Assembly (NCBI RefSeq): GCF_002575655.3
Contig: NC_053037.3
Span: forward strand, 50,356,242-50,420,241
Reading direction: 5' to 3'
Source of the DNA: Aegilops tauschii subsp. strangulata
Taxonomy: Eukaryota > Streptophyta > Magnoliopsida > Poales > Poaceae
DNA: 64,000 bases
Both the position numbers and the translations under genes were made by a program. A model generated the notes under the pieces. That model saw nothing but the letters and a program-made list of their open reading frames with translations, searched no databases and was not told the origin of the DNA. Numbering within the stretch: the stretch's first letter is position 1; every line of letters begins with the position of its first letter. Positions 31,782 through 43,809 of the stretch are shown here, in pieces.

Positions 31782-34700
31782 ACTGGCGCGCCCAACGAAC
31801 AGTGAGTGGCCCGTTTGAGTAAATTGTTGCACTGTAATCATGCATATGTATATATGCAGCTTCATGTGTTATCTGTGCTACAATCTTGCCTTGTGCAGTG
31901 CATGTGGATTACCTCTCCTACTCTCAAGACCGATGGATGTGGAGGATGATATGCGCTTTGGCCGGCCTTGACGCTCAAGGAAGGAAGCTTCGGGGAGACT
32001 GATGGGATCGAGCTAGCTCATTCCCAGGTTAATTAAGCTAAGAAGCAATCTATCTATGAATCTATCTATATATAGCCAACATGAATTATATATGTCAGTG
32101 TCTCCCCTTTCTGCATGTTGTGCAAGCCATACTTTGGGTCGACTTTGGAGTTCTATATGTAATCGAATCGAGATCTAGCTTGATCTCTCTTCTTTTCATG
32201 ATTAATCGATCGGTTCCGCAGGATCCATGCATCAGTCAATCAGTCATTAGTACGCATAGCATGCTTGCTCATGAGAAAAGAACCCGCCTTTAGGCGGCCA
32301 AATAAACAATGCACTCTCAGCACATAGATTTGTGGAAAGATCATGCTTGCATGCATCAGGGACTGAGGAGTCCTGAGCTAATGTGGGTTAATAGGGGGCT
32401 AATTAAAGGCTACATGATCTGCATCTGATATCATATGTCATAGGCACCAGTGGCCTCTGCTTGCATATATGCTCCAGATATATCATCTTGAGATGCTTAA
32501 TAGTAAGGGAGGAAGATTAAAACAGTTTTTTATGGAAGGCATCACATCATTTGTTTTGAAGACATTCTTCTCCTTCCATGTTAGTAAACTGTAAAGGCAT
32601 GTGAAAAGCAGTATTCTCGGCACTATTCTTATAGGTCCCAGATCTTTTTATGGATCTCACTGTTGTGTGCATTGTACATGTATTTATTCGATCATCTAGA
32701 GATTTCTCTTTCGCTGGGATTAACTGGGGTTTTCCTTGGGCATATGATTTGCTACTTTTCATGCTTACGTGTTGCTCTGAGATCAGGCCTGGATCTTTTG
32801 GTGCTGAATTTGTTTATTCCTTCACAAGTTTGAATTTTACTATTTGCTTCTTGGTTTTGTGTTGAAATTTGTTCAGTTATTGCTGCTGACCCCCCCTCCC
32901 CCACGCCCTCCTATAAAATATTAATTAACAGGAGACGCTTCTGCTTAATATAAATTTGAAACAAGGTTTTATGTACAAGAAAAACAAACAATATATAGGC
33001 TCCTAACTCATAGAAAAATTGAACAAGGTTTATGTTAAAGAACAACAAAGAAAGTGATACATACAAAAAAACTAACTGATCACCCCCTTTTACCCTTTGA
33101 ACCAAATTTTTATGCCCAAAATTTTAGTAATGTATATACAACTGAATTAAGCTAGGTTTCATCGCCGGAACGTGTTATCTTATATTTAATTTGAAAGAAA
33201 AATCCTTGTAGATATTCAATATATCTCTAAAATAAATATCCAAATTCTCCATCTTTTATATATCTTGAGTCCCTATTTGAAGCATTGGATTTTTAAGTAA
33301 TACAATAGGACATTTAGCTCCTATATGTAAATTAAATTCTTTTGTCCTAAACACAACATTATAGGCTCATAGTGGAGTGCAGTATTTTGGAATTTTCATA
33401 AAAATGCATATTGAAGTTTCGGAACGGCTTTTAGAAATTCCACTTGTACATGTATAGATGTGTCCTACATATATGTAAAATTTCTCAATAAATATTTTCA
33501 TTTGTGCACTTCAAAAATAAAATAAATGTATGGGTCTATAATAGCAACTAGTACACCCATTATAGATCCACATGTTTATCTTTCTCATTTAGCCCACAAA
33601 TAAACATATTAATTCATGAAAGTTTATACGTAAGTAGAGCATCTACACCTGTGAAAACAAATTCACGATGCTGTGTAATCCACATTAATCACTATTTTTC
33701 TATGAGTTAAATTATATTGAAAAAAATAGAAACCTTTGCCTACAAAAATGGGCAGGAGAATAGTCAATCCAGTATGTTTGGGGGTTAAGACTTAAGAATG
33801 ATGCTACATCGCGTGGCACGCATAGTGTGCTATCTTGAAATTCAAATCATCCAGAAAAGAAACGAACGATGCCATATTTTCGCTTTTCCATAACTACATT
33901 AGATTTGAGCAAATTGTTCATTCAGAAAAGAAAAGAATGGTGCCACGTTTTTTCATTTCCATAAGTACATTAGACTTGGGAAAATTGTAGCAAGAATTTA
34001 CATATATTCATATGGTACTAAATGCGTGTAGAATCCAAAAAAATTCTGGAATGAGGTCGTAGCCTATGTTAAACTGAGTTGCATCTCGAAAAGAATGCAC
34101 TCCCTCTATAAACAAATATAAGACCGGTCACTATTTTCTTCATAATATGAGAAACATGGACTTTACTTTTTTTTGCGGGGACACAGTTTTTTTAGAGTGA
34201 TGGATTGCGCTAGTTTGAACTTGACTTATGCACAGTACACGCGTTAAACATTGACCTTGTAGAAATGAAGTAGTAGTACGCCAATGACTTGTGTCTTCAT
34301 GCCCGGATGGACTCTCTCCGGTTCACCAATTACTGAGTGCTTATTTCCCAACCATGAATCATTTTTCTTGACATCTCTCTCGATCACGATGGTTGTTGCT
34401 TTCCAAACTGATTAGACGTTCTTACTTGGTGAACTGATGTGACAAATATAACATTAACATATGGAGCTTTGCGCATGAGAAATCTTCTATAAGATCATGA
34501 TTAGAGGGACCCATTATAAGGACCGTTCGGGTGATGGAGAGTGTGGGAACTTTTATAGATAAAAAGTTGCTGTAGATAATGTGTAGTGTACAAGCGCCCT
34601 TTAGACATGCATGAGTTGTTTGTAGAATACTAGCTTGTACTCCAAAAATATTACCCCATACGAGTCCCCAAAAAAGCTGCAAAAAATAGCTGATGAGTTG

Positions 34701-36479
34701 CATGCAGAGAATGTAGACGTCGTCGTTCTTAGTTTCCCCTTTTGATGTGAAAATTAATCTCGTCCTCACAATCCCACATATTCTTACTGCACAGCGGACA
34801 CCATACACTAGTACACCCTTTTCTTGCGAGGCATGATGCATTGATTTCCTCGCATGCACACATTGCACGGATGCACTGTTGGAGATTGGACAAGTCATGT
34901 TTCCTCGTACGTATTCGAGTATCCTGTTCCTGCACAGCTAGCAGAAGCAAGTACAAGTACAATACAACGTAGCATGCATGTATAGCTAGCTTCTCCAAGT
35001 ACGCTCCTGCTGCTCCTGCTAGCTAAAAGGAGACATGTAGGTCGTCTAGCGGGGACATCACATGCGTGGGTAACTTTTTTACATTTAATAAAAAAGGGTA
35101 TATACCGGGCGCATAACGGAAATGTGGAGTACCTACCTTGCTCTGTCATTCAAACACGAGCGGTACGTAGGGTAGCTGCTGCTGTTGCTGGGACTTGACG
35201 TGACGGATCACCCACGGCCAACCGAGGAAGGAAGAGCAACGAGCGAGGGGGAGCGCGCAAGCAGCAGGCAGGCTAGACGACACGCACACGCGCTTGTGTT
35301 TTCCGCCTGCCCTCGCCATCAATTCAGTGGCTCCCAGCGAGCCACCTCTCTCTCGCGCGCGCCATCCATCCATCCATCCCTGTATCACCTCTGACTCCAG
35401 GCAAAACAAAACATATGCCTTTTAAAAGAAATGGTGAAAAATACACCCGAAAGGCATCTTATGTCTGATATTTATTAATAAGAAAAATAATGGACAACAC
35501 AATGGAAAGACATCTGGACGCTGACCGGACAAACAAAAGAAAATTCATTGCAAAACGTACTAGCCTTCTTTATGTGATTGTAGGTTGCCCGATGGAGATT
35601 GAGAATTGGACTGAACCAACACTCCAACGGTAAAGGAAAGGGACACATGTAAGCGGCTTTGTCATACTAGGTTTTAAAGGCCGCAATAATCACTTGCCCT
35701 TTGAGACGAGATCTAAAAGCTGTTGTAGAAGCATTGGTTGGAGCATCACTGCACAGAAAACAAGCTTGCAATCCATTACCACTAGTCCAGATTATTGGAG
35801 AAAGCGGACCGTGCCGCAAAACAACACAAAAGAAGATGTCGAAGTCGTCACATCAATGGTTAGACAATTGCTCTCCTTGAAGGACACACCAACTATCAAG
35901 ATCTAAAGAGAGCCTACAAATCTGGGGACACAAACTCTCACAGGCTCTTCGTCGACGCCAAATCGAACGTCATTGAGGTAGAGAGAGACCAAAGAGACCT
36001 TATTCCAACAAGCCATCGCCGCCACCACCTCATCGATGTCACTGGGAAAACAAAACCTAAACAGAAAAAGGGAACAAACGTACGGGTCCTCATTCCTCTT
36101 GCCACCGACGAGGCCGCCGAACGGGGAAGATGAGGGGGCCCGATGTGGCGGCTTGGGGAGAAACTTCACGGCGGCTAGGGCTGAGAGAGTTGTTGTGGAA
36201 AAGGATATGGTACGATGAAACAAAACAAATGCTGATATGTACGAGTGGTGGAAAATCATATGTACATGCAATGCAAGTGAATGGTCTCAGTGTAATCGGT
36301 ACATATTCTAAGCTCGCCGAGAATGGAGCCTCCTCGAGCATCGGGGTAGTTTTTGCATTCATGGATCCACATATCGGGGTGAGGATTAATTATGGGTTGT
36401 GCTTAGGCATATTCGTACCTGAAGGCGGCGCTAATCCCTGGGCAAATCCTATATGTGCTTGAACCACTTTTTCCTTTTT
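31782..36479. other. LOB-domain gene 3' flank and gene-free DNA
   Basis: The first few hundred bases are presumably the 3' UTR. Beyond that I find no gene. Open frames on either strand are short and without domains. The stretch 35440-36270 has a more gene-like composition, and its minus strand reads smoothly in pieces (for example SPFGGLVGGKRNED near 36130), but it has no start-to-stop frame and no family I recognise. A single Stowaway-like end (CACTCCCTCTATAAACAAAT) lies near 34100. Confidence 0.4.
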
Positions 36480-36845
36480 ATATTGTTTTATATTTTTAAA
36501 ATTCATGGACATTTTCTAAAGTTGGGAATATTTTTAAGACTCATGGATTTTTTTCCAAATTAAAAAAAAAATTAATTCAATACTATTTTTAAATTTGTGA
36601 ACATTTTTAAAACTTGGGGAACTTCTTTTGAAATGTGGAAATATTTTAAAAAAATTCATGAATAGTTTCTAAGTTCATGAATATTTTTTGAAATTTGAGG
36701 AATGTTTTCTAAAATTCACAATTTTTAAATTTGCAAACATTTTTATATTCGTGAGCAGTTTTTGAAAATTCATAAAAATATTTAAATTCATTTTTTATAT
36801 TTACAATTTTTTTAAAATTCATGAATAACTTTTATTTTTAAGAGT
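36480..36845. repeat. AT-rich degenerate repeat
   Basis: About 365 bp built from variations of AAAATTCATGAATATTTTT and GGAATATTTTTAAGACTCAT, at roughly 20-bp spacing. Such tracts are common inside grass DNA transposons. I cannot define the borders of a parent element. Confidence 0.55.
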
Positions 36846-38000
36846 ATTCTACTTTTTCCTCCCGATTTTTTGTTCCTCAATGTTTGTTTCCCTTCGCAAC
36901 TCCAAATGGGACAAGGCCCAACTAGGCCTAATGCGAGCCAAAGCGACCATCCTAGGGCATGCATGTTTGTCCATCCTTCGACGCGTTGTTGCCTAAATAC
37001 GAGCTCCCCATGCATGTCGGTTATTTCGTCATCGAGGAGCGGTGGACTTTTTTTCTGCTTCATATGTTTATGAGGGGGTGGTACAGACTTGTTGGTTCTG
37101 CGCCAAGCGGTCGAGTCGTGGCTTGCTCCGTCTTCCTCGTCGGGGCTCCTCGAGCGATGTTTTTATGGTGGAACACACATCGTGCTAGCGCTAGGGAGAC
37201 CTAGAATGAAAAGATAAGGCATTGGCAATACAAGCCAACATGAGCACCTGTCAAAGAGACAATGTAGCCAGGCCTTGTGGCAATAGATCTAACCCCAAGA
37301 TTGGAAGGCCCTTTTGGGGACAAAAACCAATGTAGGAGAGCGATTCTGGGAGCAGAAGCAAGAGTGAGTTGGGTTGTGTGCATTGTAGATGGGCCTTGGG
37401 CCATGCCTACATGTGCCAACAATGTAGGGAAGTCAGAGAAAAAGAAAGTCCATTTCGGTGTATATGGTATGATGGCCAGTTCGGTTTATGTAGGTTGAAA
37501 ACCGAAGATACACCAAAACATCAAACAAGTAGCGATGGAAAGACTAAACTAAACACCGTAAACCGAATAAACCAGGAATACTAGTCAAGTCAGTTTGATT
37601 TTTTGATTTTTGATGCAAAATTACTCACCTCTAACCTTAATAGCCCGTGTAAAAGATACTTAACTCACGACCGAGGAATAGCACAACAAAGCGCACATCA
37701 CCCTCTAGTATAAATATATTGCCAATGTAACCACCCCGCACATAATCTTAGGGCCCCTGACATGGTTGGTCCACTATACAGGGAGGAAGGCATGCGCGTG
37801 CATGCACTCTCAACCCCAAGTACCATGGACCCGAATCGATGGGCCCGGCCAGCTCAAAACTCCACCCACTACTTAAGACGATATCTGATGAGAGAGAAGG
37901 CATCCAAAGGATCAAGACAAGGCAACATTGACTACCTACTTTTGTTTCACCTCCCAAAAGTTCTTTTGTTCGTCCCTAATCCATGCATGTAATCCCCCAT
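36846..38000. other. Gene-free DNA, unidentified
   Basis: Mixed-composition sequence without a supported gene, up to the first Gypsy LTR fragment. Frames of 60-80 codons occur on both strands but share no recognisable motif. Confidence 0.4.
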
Positions 38001-38711
38001 TGCTACTTGTGAGCTGCGTTGGGATTTCCCCCGAAGAGGAAGGGTGAAGCAATATAGTAACAGAGAAGTATTTCCCTCAGCGGGAACCAAGGTTATCGGA
38101 CTAATAGGAGAACCACGCAAATTCCTTCTACTTGTGAGCTGCGTTGGGATTTCCTAGAAGTGGAGAGGATGATGCAGTACAATAGAGATAAGTATTTCCC
38201 TCAGTTAAGAACCAAGGTGAGCAATCCAGTAGGAGAACCACATAGAACCTCGTTAGCAGCACCTGCACACACAAAAGCAAATATTTGCACCCAACGCGAT
38301 CAAGAGGGTTGCAAATCCCCTTGGCGGTTATTTGCAAGGATCAAATCTCGTAGTGATAGATAGATAAAATAAAATACTAAACAAAATAAAAGAAATAAAA
38401 TTGCAGTGAGGTATTTTTGGATTTTATATATGATAAAAGTAGACCCGAGGGCCATAGTTTTCACTAGTGGCTTCTCTCTCGAACACATAGCATACAGTGG
38501 GTAAACGAATTACTGTTGGGCAATTGATAGAAAAGCGCATAGTTATGACGATATTCAAGGCAATGATCATGTATATAGGCATCACGTCCGAGACAAGTAG
38601 ACTGACTCCTACCTGCATCTACTACTATTACTCCACCCATCGACCGCTATCCAGCATGCATCTTGGGAATTAAGTCAGTAAAAACGGATTAACGCCTTAA
38701 GCAAGATGACA
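38001..38711 (-). mobile_element. Gypsy LTR fragments, minus orientation
   Basis: The stretch begins TGCTACTTGTGAGCTGCGTT, the reverse complement of an LTR end like that at 62258. Within it, blocks such as AAGTATTTCCCTCAG, GTATATAGGCATCACGTCCG and CATCGACCGCTATCCAGCAT match the LTR at 62258-63841 in order, until GATGACATG at 38711. The start of the LTR occurs twice (38003 and 38128, 125 bp apart, clearly diverged), so two related LTR ends are joined here. It is truncated at 38711. Confidence 0.7.
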
Positions 38712-41192
38712 TGTTAATTACTTATTCACAATGCATGTTTATGACTGTTTCCGCTCTCTAGCTGGCCGCTTATCAATCTATTTGCTAGCCTTTGCTTGTA
38801 CTAAGCGAGAATACTGCTTGTGCATCCAAATCCTTAAACCAAAGTTACTCCAGACGAGTCCACTATATCTACCTATATGCGGCATTACTCTGTCGTCCAA
38901 GTAAATTTGCATGTGCCACCTCTAAATATTCAAATGAACATCTGTTTTGTGTGCCAGTACCGCTCATGGAGCGATAGGGGGGCAGTCAATATCTTCCTTG
39001 CTAAGCAGATTATGCTCATGATAAGTGTTTATTCACTTGTCCTTACACGAGAGGGGCTGATATTCGGGATGCCCAGTCCCATGATTAAGTTCCAAAATAA
39101 TAAAACAAACTCCCCCGGGAGGTTGTTGGTATGGAGGGCACCCGAGGATCCGGCTAGCCATGACTTGTGTTTGTTCTTTATCGTTTGGGATTCACTGCTA
39201 ATGTGTTTTAGCATGGAAGATATTGAAAACTCTTGATCGTGACGTTGACAGGAAAGGCATGCCTCTCAAAATTATATTTATCTCTGATTTAAGCTTCGAG
39301 CTCTGGCACCTTTGCAAATCCATGCTTCCCTCTACAAAGGGCCTATCTATTTACTGTTATGTTACTTTTATTGTTGAGTCATCACCTTCTCAATCAATCA
39401 CTAGTATTGAGAGCACTATTGTCATTCTTATGCATTGTGTATATTTAATATTGTGTGCATCTTGATTGGATCTCTTCTACCATGAATTACAATATTTAGT
39501 CCCTGCTTGAACTTTGGAGGTGCTCTGCATTTATGTTTAGCTGTCTCAGAAATGGCTAGCGAGATACCATGTTGTCATATTATATCATGATTGTTTTGAC
39601 AAAGTGTTGGCACTTGAGATATATTATTATTGCTCGCTAGTTGATTATGCCATTGATATGAGTGAATATAATTTCTAAGAGTTATCATTTGCATGGTTAG
39701 TTATGATCTTTGCTGAAAACCTGGGTGTTATTTAAGCTTATATACGGATACAAGAACAAAAGAGTTCGTAAAAGTTTTTCTTTATCACTTTTAGTTTGTC
39801 AACTAAATTGCTTGAGGACAAGCAATGAGTTAAGCTTGGGGGAGTTGATACGTCTCCATTGTATCTACTTTTTCAAACACGTTTGCTCTTGTTTTGGATT
39901 CTAATTTGCATGATTTGAATGAAAGTAACCCGGACTGACGCTTTTTTCAGCAGAACTACCATGGTGTTGTTTTTGTGCAGAAATAAATGTTCTCAGAATT
40001 GGACAAAACTTTTTGGAGATTTTTTATGGAATAAATAAAAAATACCGGATCCAAGACCCACAGGAGGGGAGCCACCAGTGGCCCAGAAGCCACCACGGTG
40101 CGGCCACCCCCTGGGCGCGTCCTGGTGCCTTGTGGGGCCCATGTGGCTCCGTTAACCCTAATTCCAACGCTATAAATTCAGATTTCCCAAGAAAAAATAA
40201 TAAGTGAAGAAGTTTCATCGAATTTCAATATGGAGCCGTCGCCAGTTCTTCATCGGGAGACTAGATCTGGATTCCATTCAGGAGTCTAGAGAGTGGGATT
40301 TGTCGTCATCATCATCACCAACCCTTCTCCATCACTAGTCTGGTGATGGGTTGGATGAGATTTATCATGTAATCAAGTTAGTTTTGTGAGGGCTTGATCC
40401 CTAGTATCCACTATGTTCTGAGATTGATGTTTCTATGACTTTGCTATGCTTAATGCTTGTCACTAGGGCCCTAGTGCCATGATTTCATATCCAAACCCTT
40501 TATGTTTTCATGAATATATTTGTGTTCTTGATCCTATGTTGCAAGTTATATGCACCTATTACGTGTTATGGTTCGCATACCCCAAAGTGACAGAAATTGG
40601 GATTCTTTCTGGTGATTACCGTAGTTTGAGGAGTTCATGTATTCACTATGTGATAATGCTTTGTTCCGGTTCTCTATTAAAAGGAGGCCTTAATATCCCT
40701 TAGTTTCCTTATGGACCCCGCTGCCACGGGAGGGTAGGAAAAAAGATGTTATGCAAGTTCTTATCATAAGCACGTAGGACTATTTATGGAATACATGCCT
40801 ACATTATGTTGATGAATTGGAGCTAGTTCTGTCGCCCTAGGTTATATCTGTTGCATGATGAATGTCATCCAACATAATTATCCATCACTGTTCCAATGCC
40901 TACGACGTTCGCATATTGATCTTGCTAAGTTACTACTGTTGTTACAATCACTATAAAACTGCTACCGCTACTGTTACCGTTACTATTGCTATCACTGCTA
41001 CCAAACTATCATGTTACTGTGCTACTGATCACTTTGCTGTAGATATTTAGTGCTCTAGGTGTGGTTGAATTGAAAACTCAACTGCTAATACTTGCAAATA
41101 TTATTTGGCTCCCCTTGTGTCGAATCAATAAATTTGGGTTGAATACTCTACCCTCGAAAACTGTTCCGATCCCCTATACTTGTGGGTTATCA
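38712..41192 (+). mobile_element. 3' part of a Gypsy element with complete 3' LTR (Sabrina-like)
   Basis: The LTR is 39846-41192 (1347 bp), beginning TGATACGTCTCC and ending TGTGGGTTATCA. Just before it, TTAAGCTTGGGGGAGT (39830-39845) is a good polypurine tract, so this is a 3' LTR in plus orientation. Upstream DNA (38712-39829) is non-coding internal sequence, including CTTGAGGACAAGCAATGAG near the tract. No gag or pol and no 5' LTR are left on this side. The family name is from memory of the terminal sequence. Confidence 0.75.
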
Positions 41193-43809
41193 TCATGCGG
41201 GCCGTCCAATATGATTCTAGCCTGTTGTCACTTCCGCCCAAGTATGGCCCGTGACTTCTTTCGGCCCATATGAGGCCTTTTGTATCTTTGGGCCCTTTAG
41301 CGGCCCGTGGTGATTCTGGTCCATAATGAACAGCAAATTGCTTTGGACCCATTAACGACCCATGATTTAGTTGGGTAGTTTCCAGCCCAGTTAACTTTCG
41401 GCCTTCTAAGGGCCCATAAATTCATAGGCTCATGTCTAGCCCATGATTACTTACGGTCCGTTACTGCCCTGATCCGCTAATGGACTAAATTCAGCCCGAG
41501 GTTACAATCGGTCCGTTTGTGGCCCGTTAACCAATTGGGCCCTTTTTTATCCCGTCATGTATTCCGGCTAATTAACGACCTATTATGCGTCTCGATAGAA
41601 TTAAGCATGTGCTGTCTTCTGGCCTATTAACGACCCGTTATGGTCTGGGCCCATAAACGGACGGTTTTGATTTTGGCCCATTTACGACCCATATTGCGGT
41701 CCGGTTTTGGCCTATGAACAGTACGACCCATGTGTGGCCCATGGATCCTACGGCCCGTAGGAGGGCCATGGATCCTACTGCCCATTGGAGGCCCATGGTT
41801 ACCACGACCTGTATGTGGCCCATGGTTATTGCGGACACAAGCAAATCGAGGAAAAAGAACTGCAGTGACTACAAGCAAACAAATAAACAAGACTATAAGG
41901 AAATAAATAAGCAAGCACCTAATGCTAGGCTATTACTGCTATTACACAGATTACATTCACTCAACATCAAAGTTCACCACCAGTGCAAATATAGGGAACA
42001 ACAAAGCAGCATATTATATATGTTGGATGTCTAAGTTGGCCACCAGTGCAAATAAATGCGGCAGCAAAACAAGTCCACAAATGAAAACAAATTCAGAAGA
42101 GCTCAAGAAACGTTATCCTGGGTATCCACCATGCTGACAATAAGCTTAGCAAGCTGATTAGCTTTCTCTTGTTTGGCGCTAAAGTCCTCCAATGCTTGAT
42201 GTTGCACCAGAAAGTATGCATCTGAATTCTGCAGGGACTTCCTCAGTCCTCCGGCTTCTTGTCGCCACACAGCTGATCGATGTCTTTTAGCTTGTAGTTG
42301 AGACTCAAGAAGCCAAACTGCTTCAGGCAGCGAGTTCGAAGAGCTTGTGTCAGGGGTAGTGGCCAGTAACTCGAACACTACATCAAGACATGATTTTAGG
42401 TTTGTCTCACTGTCTTCAAGATAGTTTACCTTATCTGTTTTATGAGATTTGTTGGAGACCAACAAGGTTGTCTTACTATCTTGAACCTTATCTGCATTAC
42501 TTCATTTACCATTGCTTAATGGGGTACTCTTCTCCAATATTCTGCCAGCATTCTAAAAGAAGAAACAAGCAGACACATAACAGGTTTAACATGTAGTATA
42601 TGAAACTCATTTTGGTAAACCAGTCCAGTAGTAAGGTGGACACGATTAAACTAACATGTCTTCTATTGCAAAGTAGTACATAATAAAAGCATGAAACAAA
42701 CATATATCTATATTTTATGGTGACCGTATTGTCTTGCCAGGTCAAAATAGATACACAGTTCAAATCATATCAGTTGAAGACAAAAGCAACATTGAAAGAA
42801 TATAAGTGTGGGGAACTACACAACACCATAAGATTTTGGATGGGTACCACGGGTATATATGTAAAACTAACAACACTATTGGTTCTGTTTTGATGCTAGT
42901 AATGTGCATGATATGAAAAGACAACTGTCTATACAATTGAAAAGAAATCAACATACAACAATTTAGAAGAGCAAACCAGTTGAAGAAACATGTTTAAGAC
43001 ATACCTGTTGTGCCACTGGAGTTTCGATTGGATCCTTCAATTTAAAAATTAGTTGGTATGAGCAAAAATAGTGATACAAAAGCAAAGCAGTATGCACCAT
43101 AGCTATGGAATCTTACATGAGAACAGTTGTTCTTTAGGTTTAAGCACTTGTTCTACAAGAATAGAGTATAGTAAGATGCATGCATATAGTACTTCAAAAT
43201 GAAATACGATCTCATGGACCCTACCAGAATATTGGTTCTGGACCAGTACAGTACAAGGCGTTCCCAGTCATCCTCCTGTAAGTTTCCTTGCTAGTGAAGT
43301 ACGTTTTCTTCAGGTAATTCCGATACTGTCGCAAAGCATTCTTGAAGATAGCACATGTATTAGCACAACTTTCCTCATCTTGGGTTTCCAAATCGATCAT
43401 TCTCTATAGAGAAAAATGGTAACATTTGCTTTGTTATAACCAGTAGGGAGGTAGAAAGTATGGGACAAAGCAAAGTAATGGCCATGTATAACATTACTTA
43501 CGCATAACTCCGGGAGGAACACCTGCAACTGGCTTTTTCCTTCATCTTTAGTATAGTATTTCCATGTTAGGAAGATACGCACATAGGATTTAACAACATC
43601 AAACGTGATAGACGCTAAACTATGATGACTGGTTGTGCTTCGTCCACAGTAATAGGTGTACTAACTGGTGGAGTTGGGGTTCGCCGTCCTAGTCCTAGCG
43701 CTTTGGGCACTGGAGCTGCTTTACTAACTGCTCTTATTTGGGAGCTCTGTGGTGGAGATGGTGTTGTGTCAATTGGAACTGGGTTACTCTCTGCTAGGGT
43801 TGGCGTTAG
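41193..43809 (-). mobile_element. En/Spm-like DNA transposon fragment
   Basis: The left part (about 41199-41835) is an array of the words GGCCCATTAACGACCC, GGCCCATGG and their inverses, repeated about every 20-40 bp, as in the subterminal regions of large grass DNA transposons. The right part carries a broken transposase-like gene on the minus strand. The left edge is cut by a Gypsy LTR (41192) and the right edge by a Copia LTR (43810). No CACTA-type terminus is left, so class assignment rests on the protein. Confidence 0.6.
42103..43600 (-). pseudogene. Ptta/En/Spm-type transposase-associated protein remnant
   Basis: On the minus strand near 43350-43230 the peptides FKNALRQYRNYLKKTYF and, after a one-base frame change, DDWERLVLYWSR match the plant En/Spm Transposase_24 pattern (LKKTYF... 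then DEEW..LV.YW). The last exon (42465-42103) encodes the coiled C-terminus with LESQLQAKRHRSAVWRQEAG and LAKLIVSMVDTQDNVS. AT-rich segments between them look like introns. The frameshift means it is not functional. Family assignment is from memory. Confidence 0.6.

Noticed and set aside
34160..34190. A third poly(T)-GCGGGG micro-insertion
   Set aside because: Similar T-run plus GCGGGG, but no direct repeat of 10 bp or more could be found around it.
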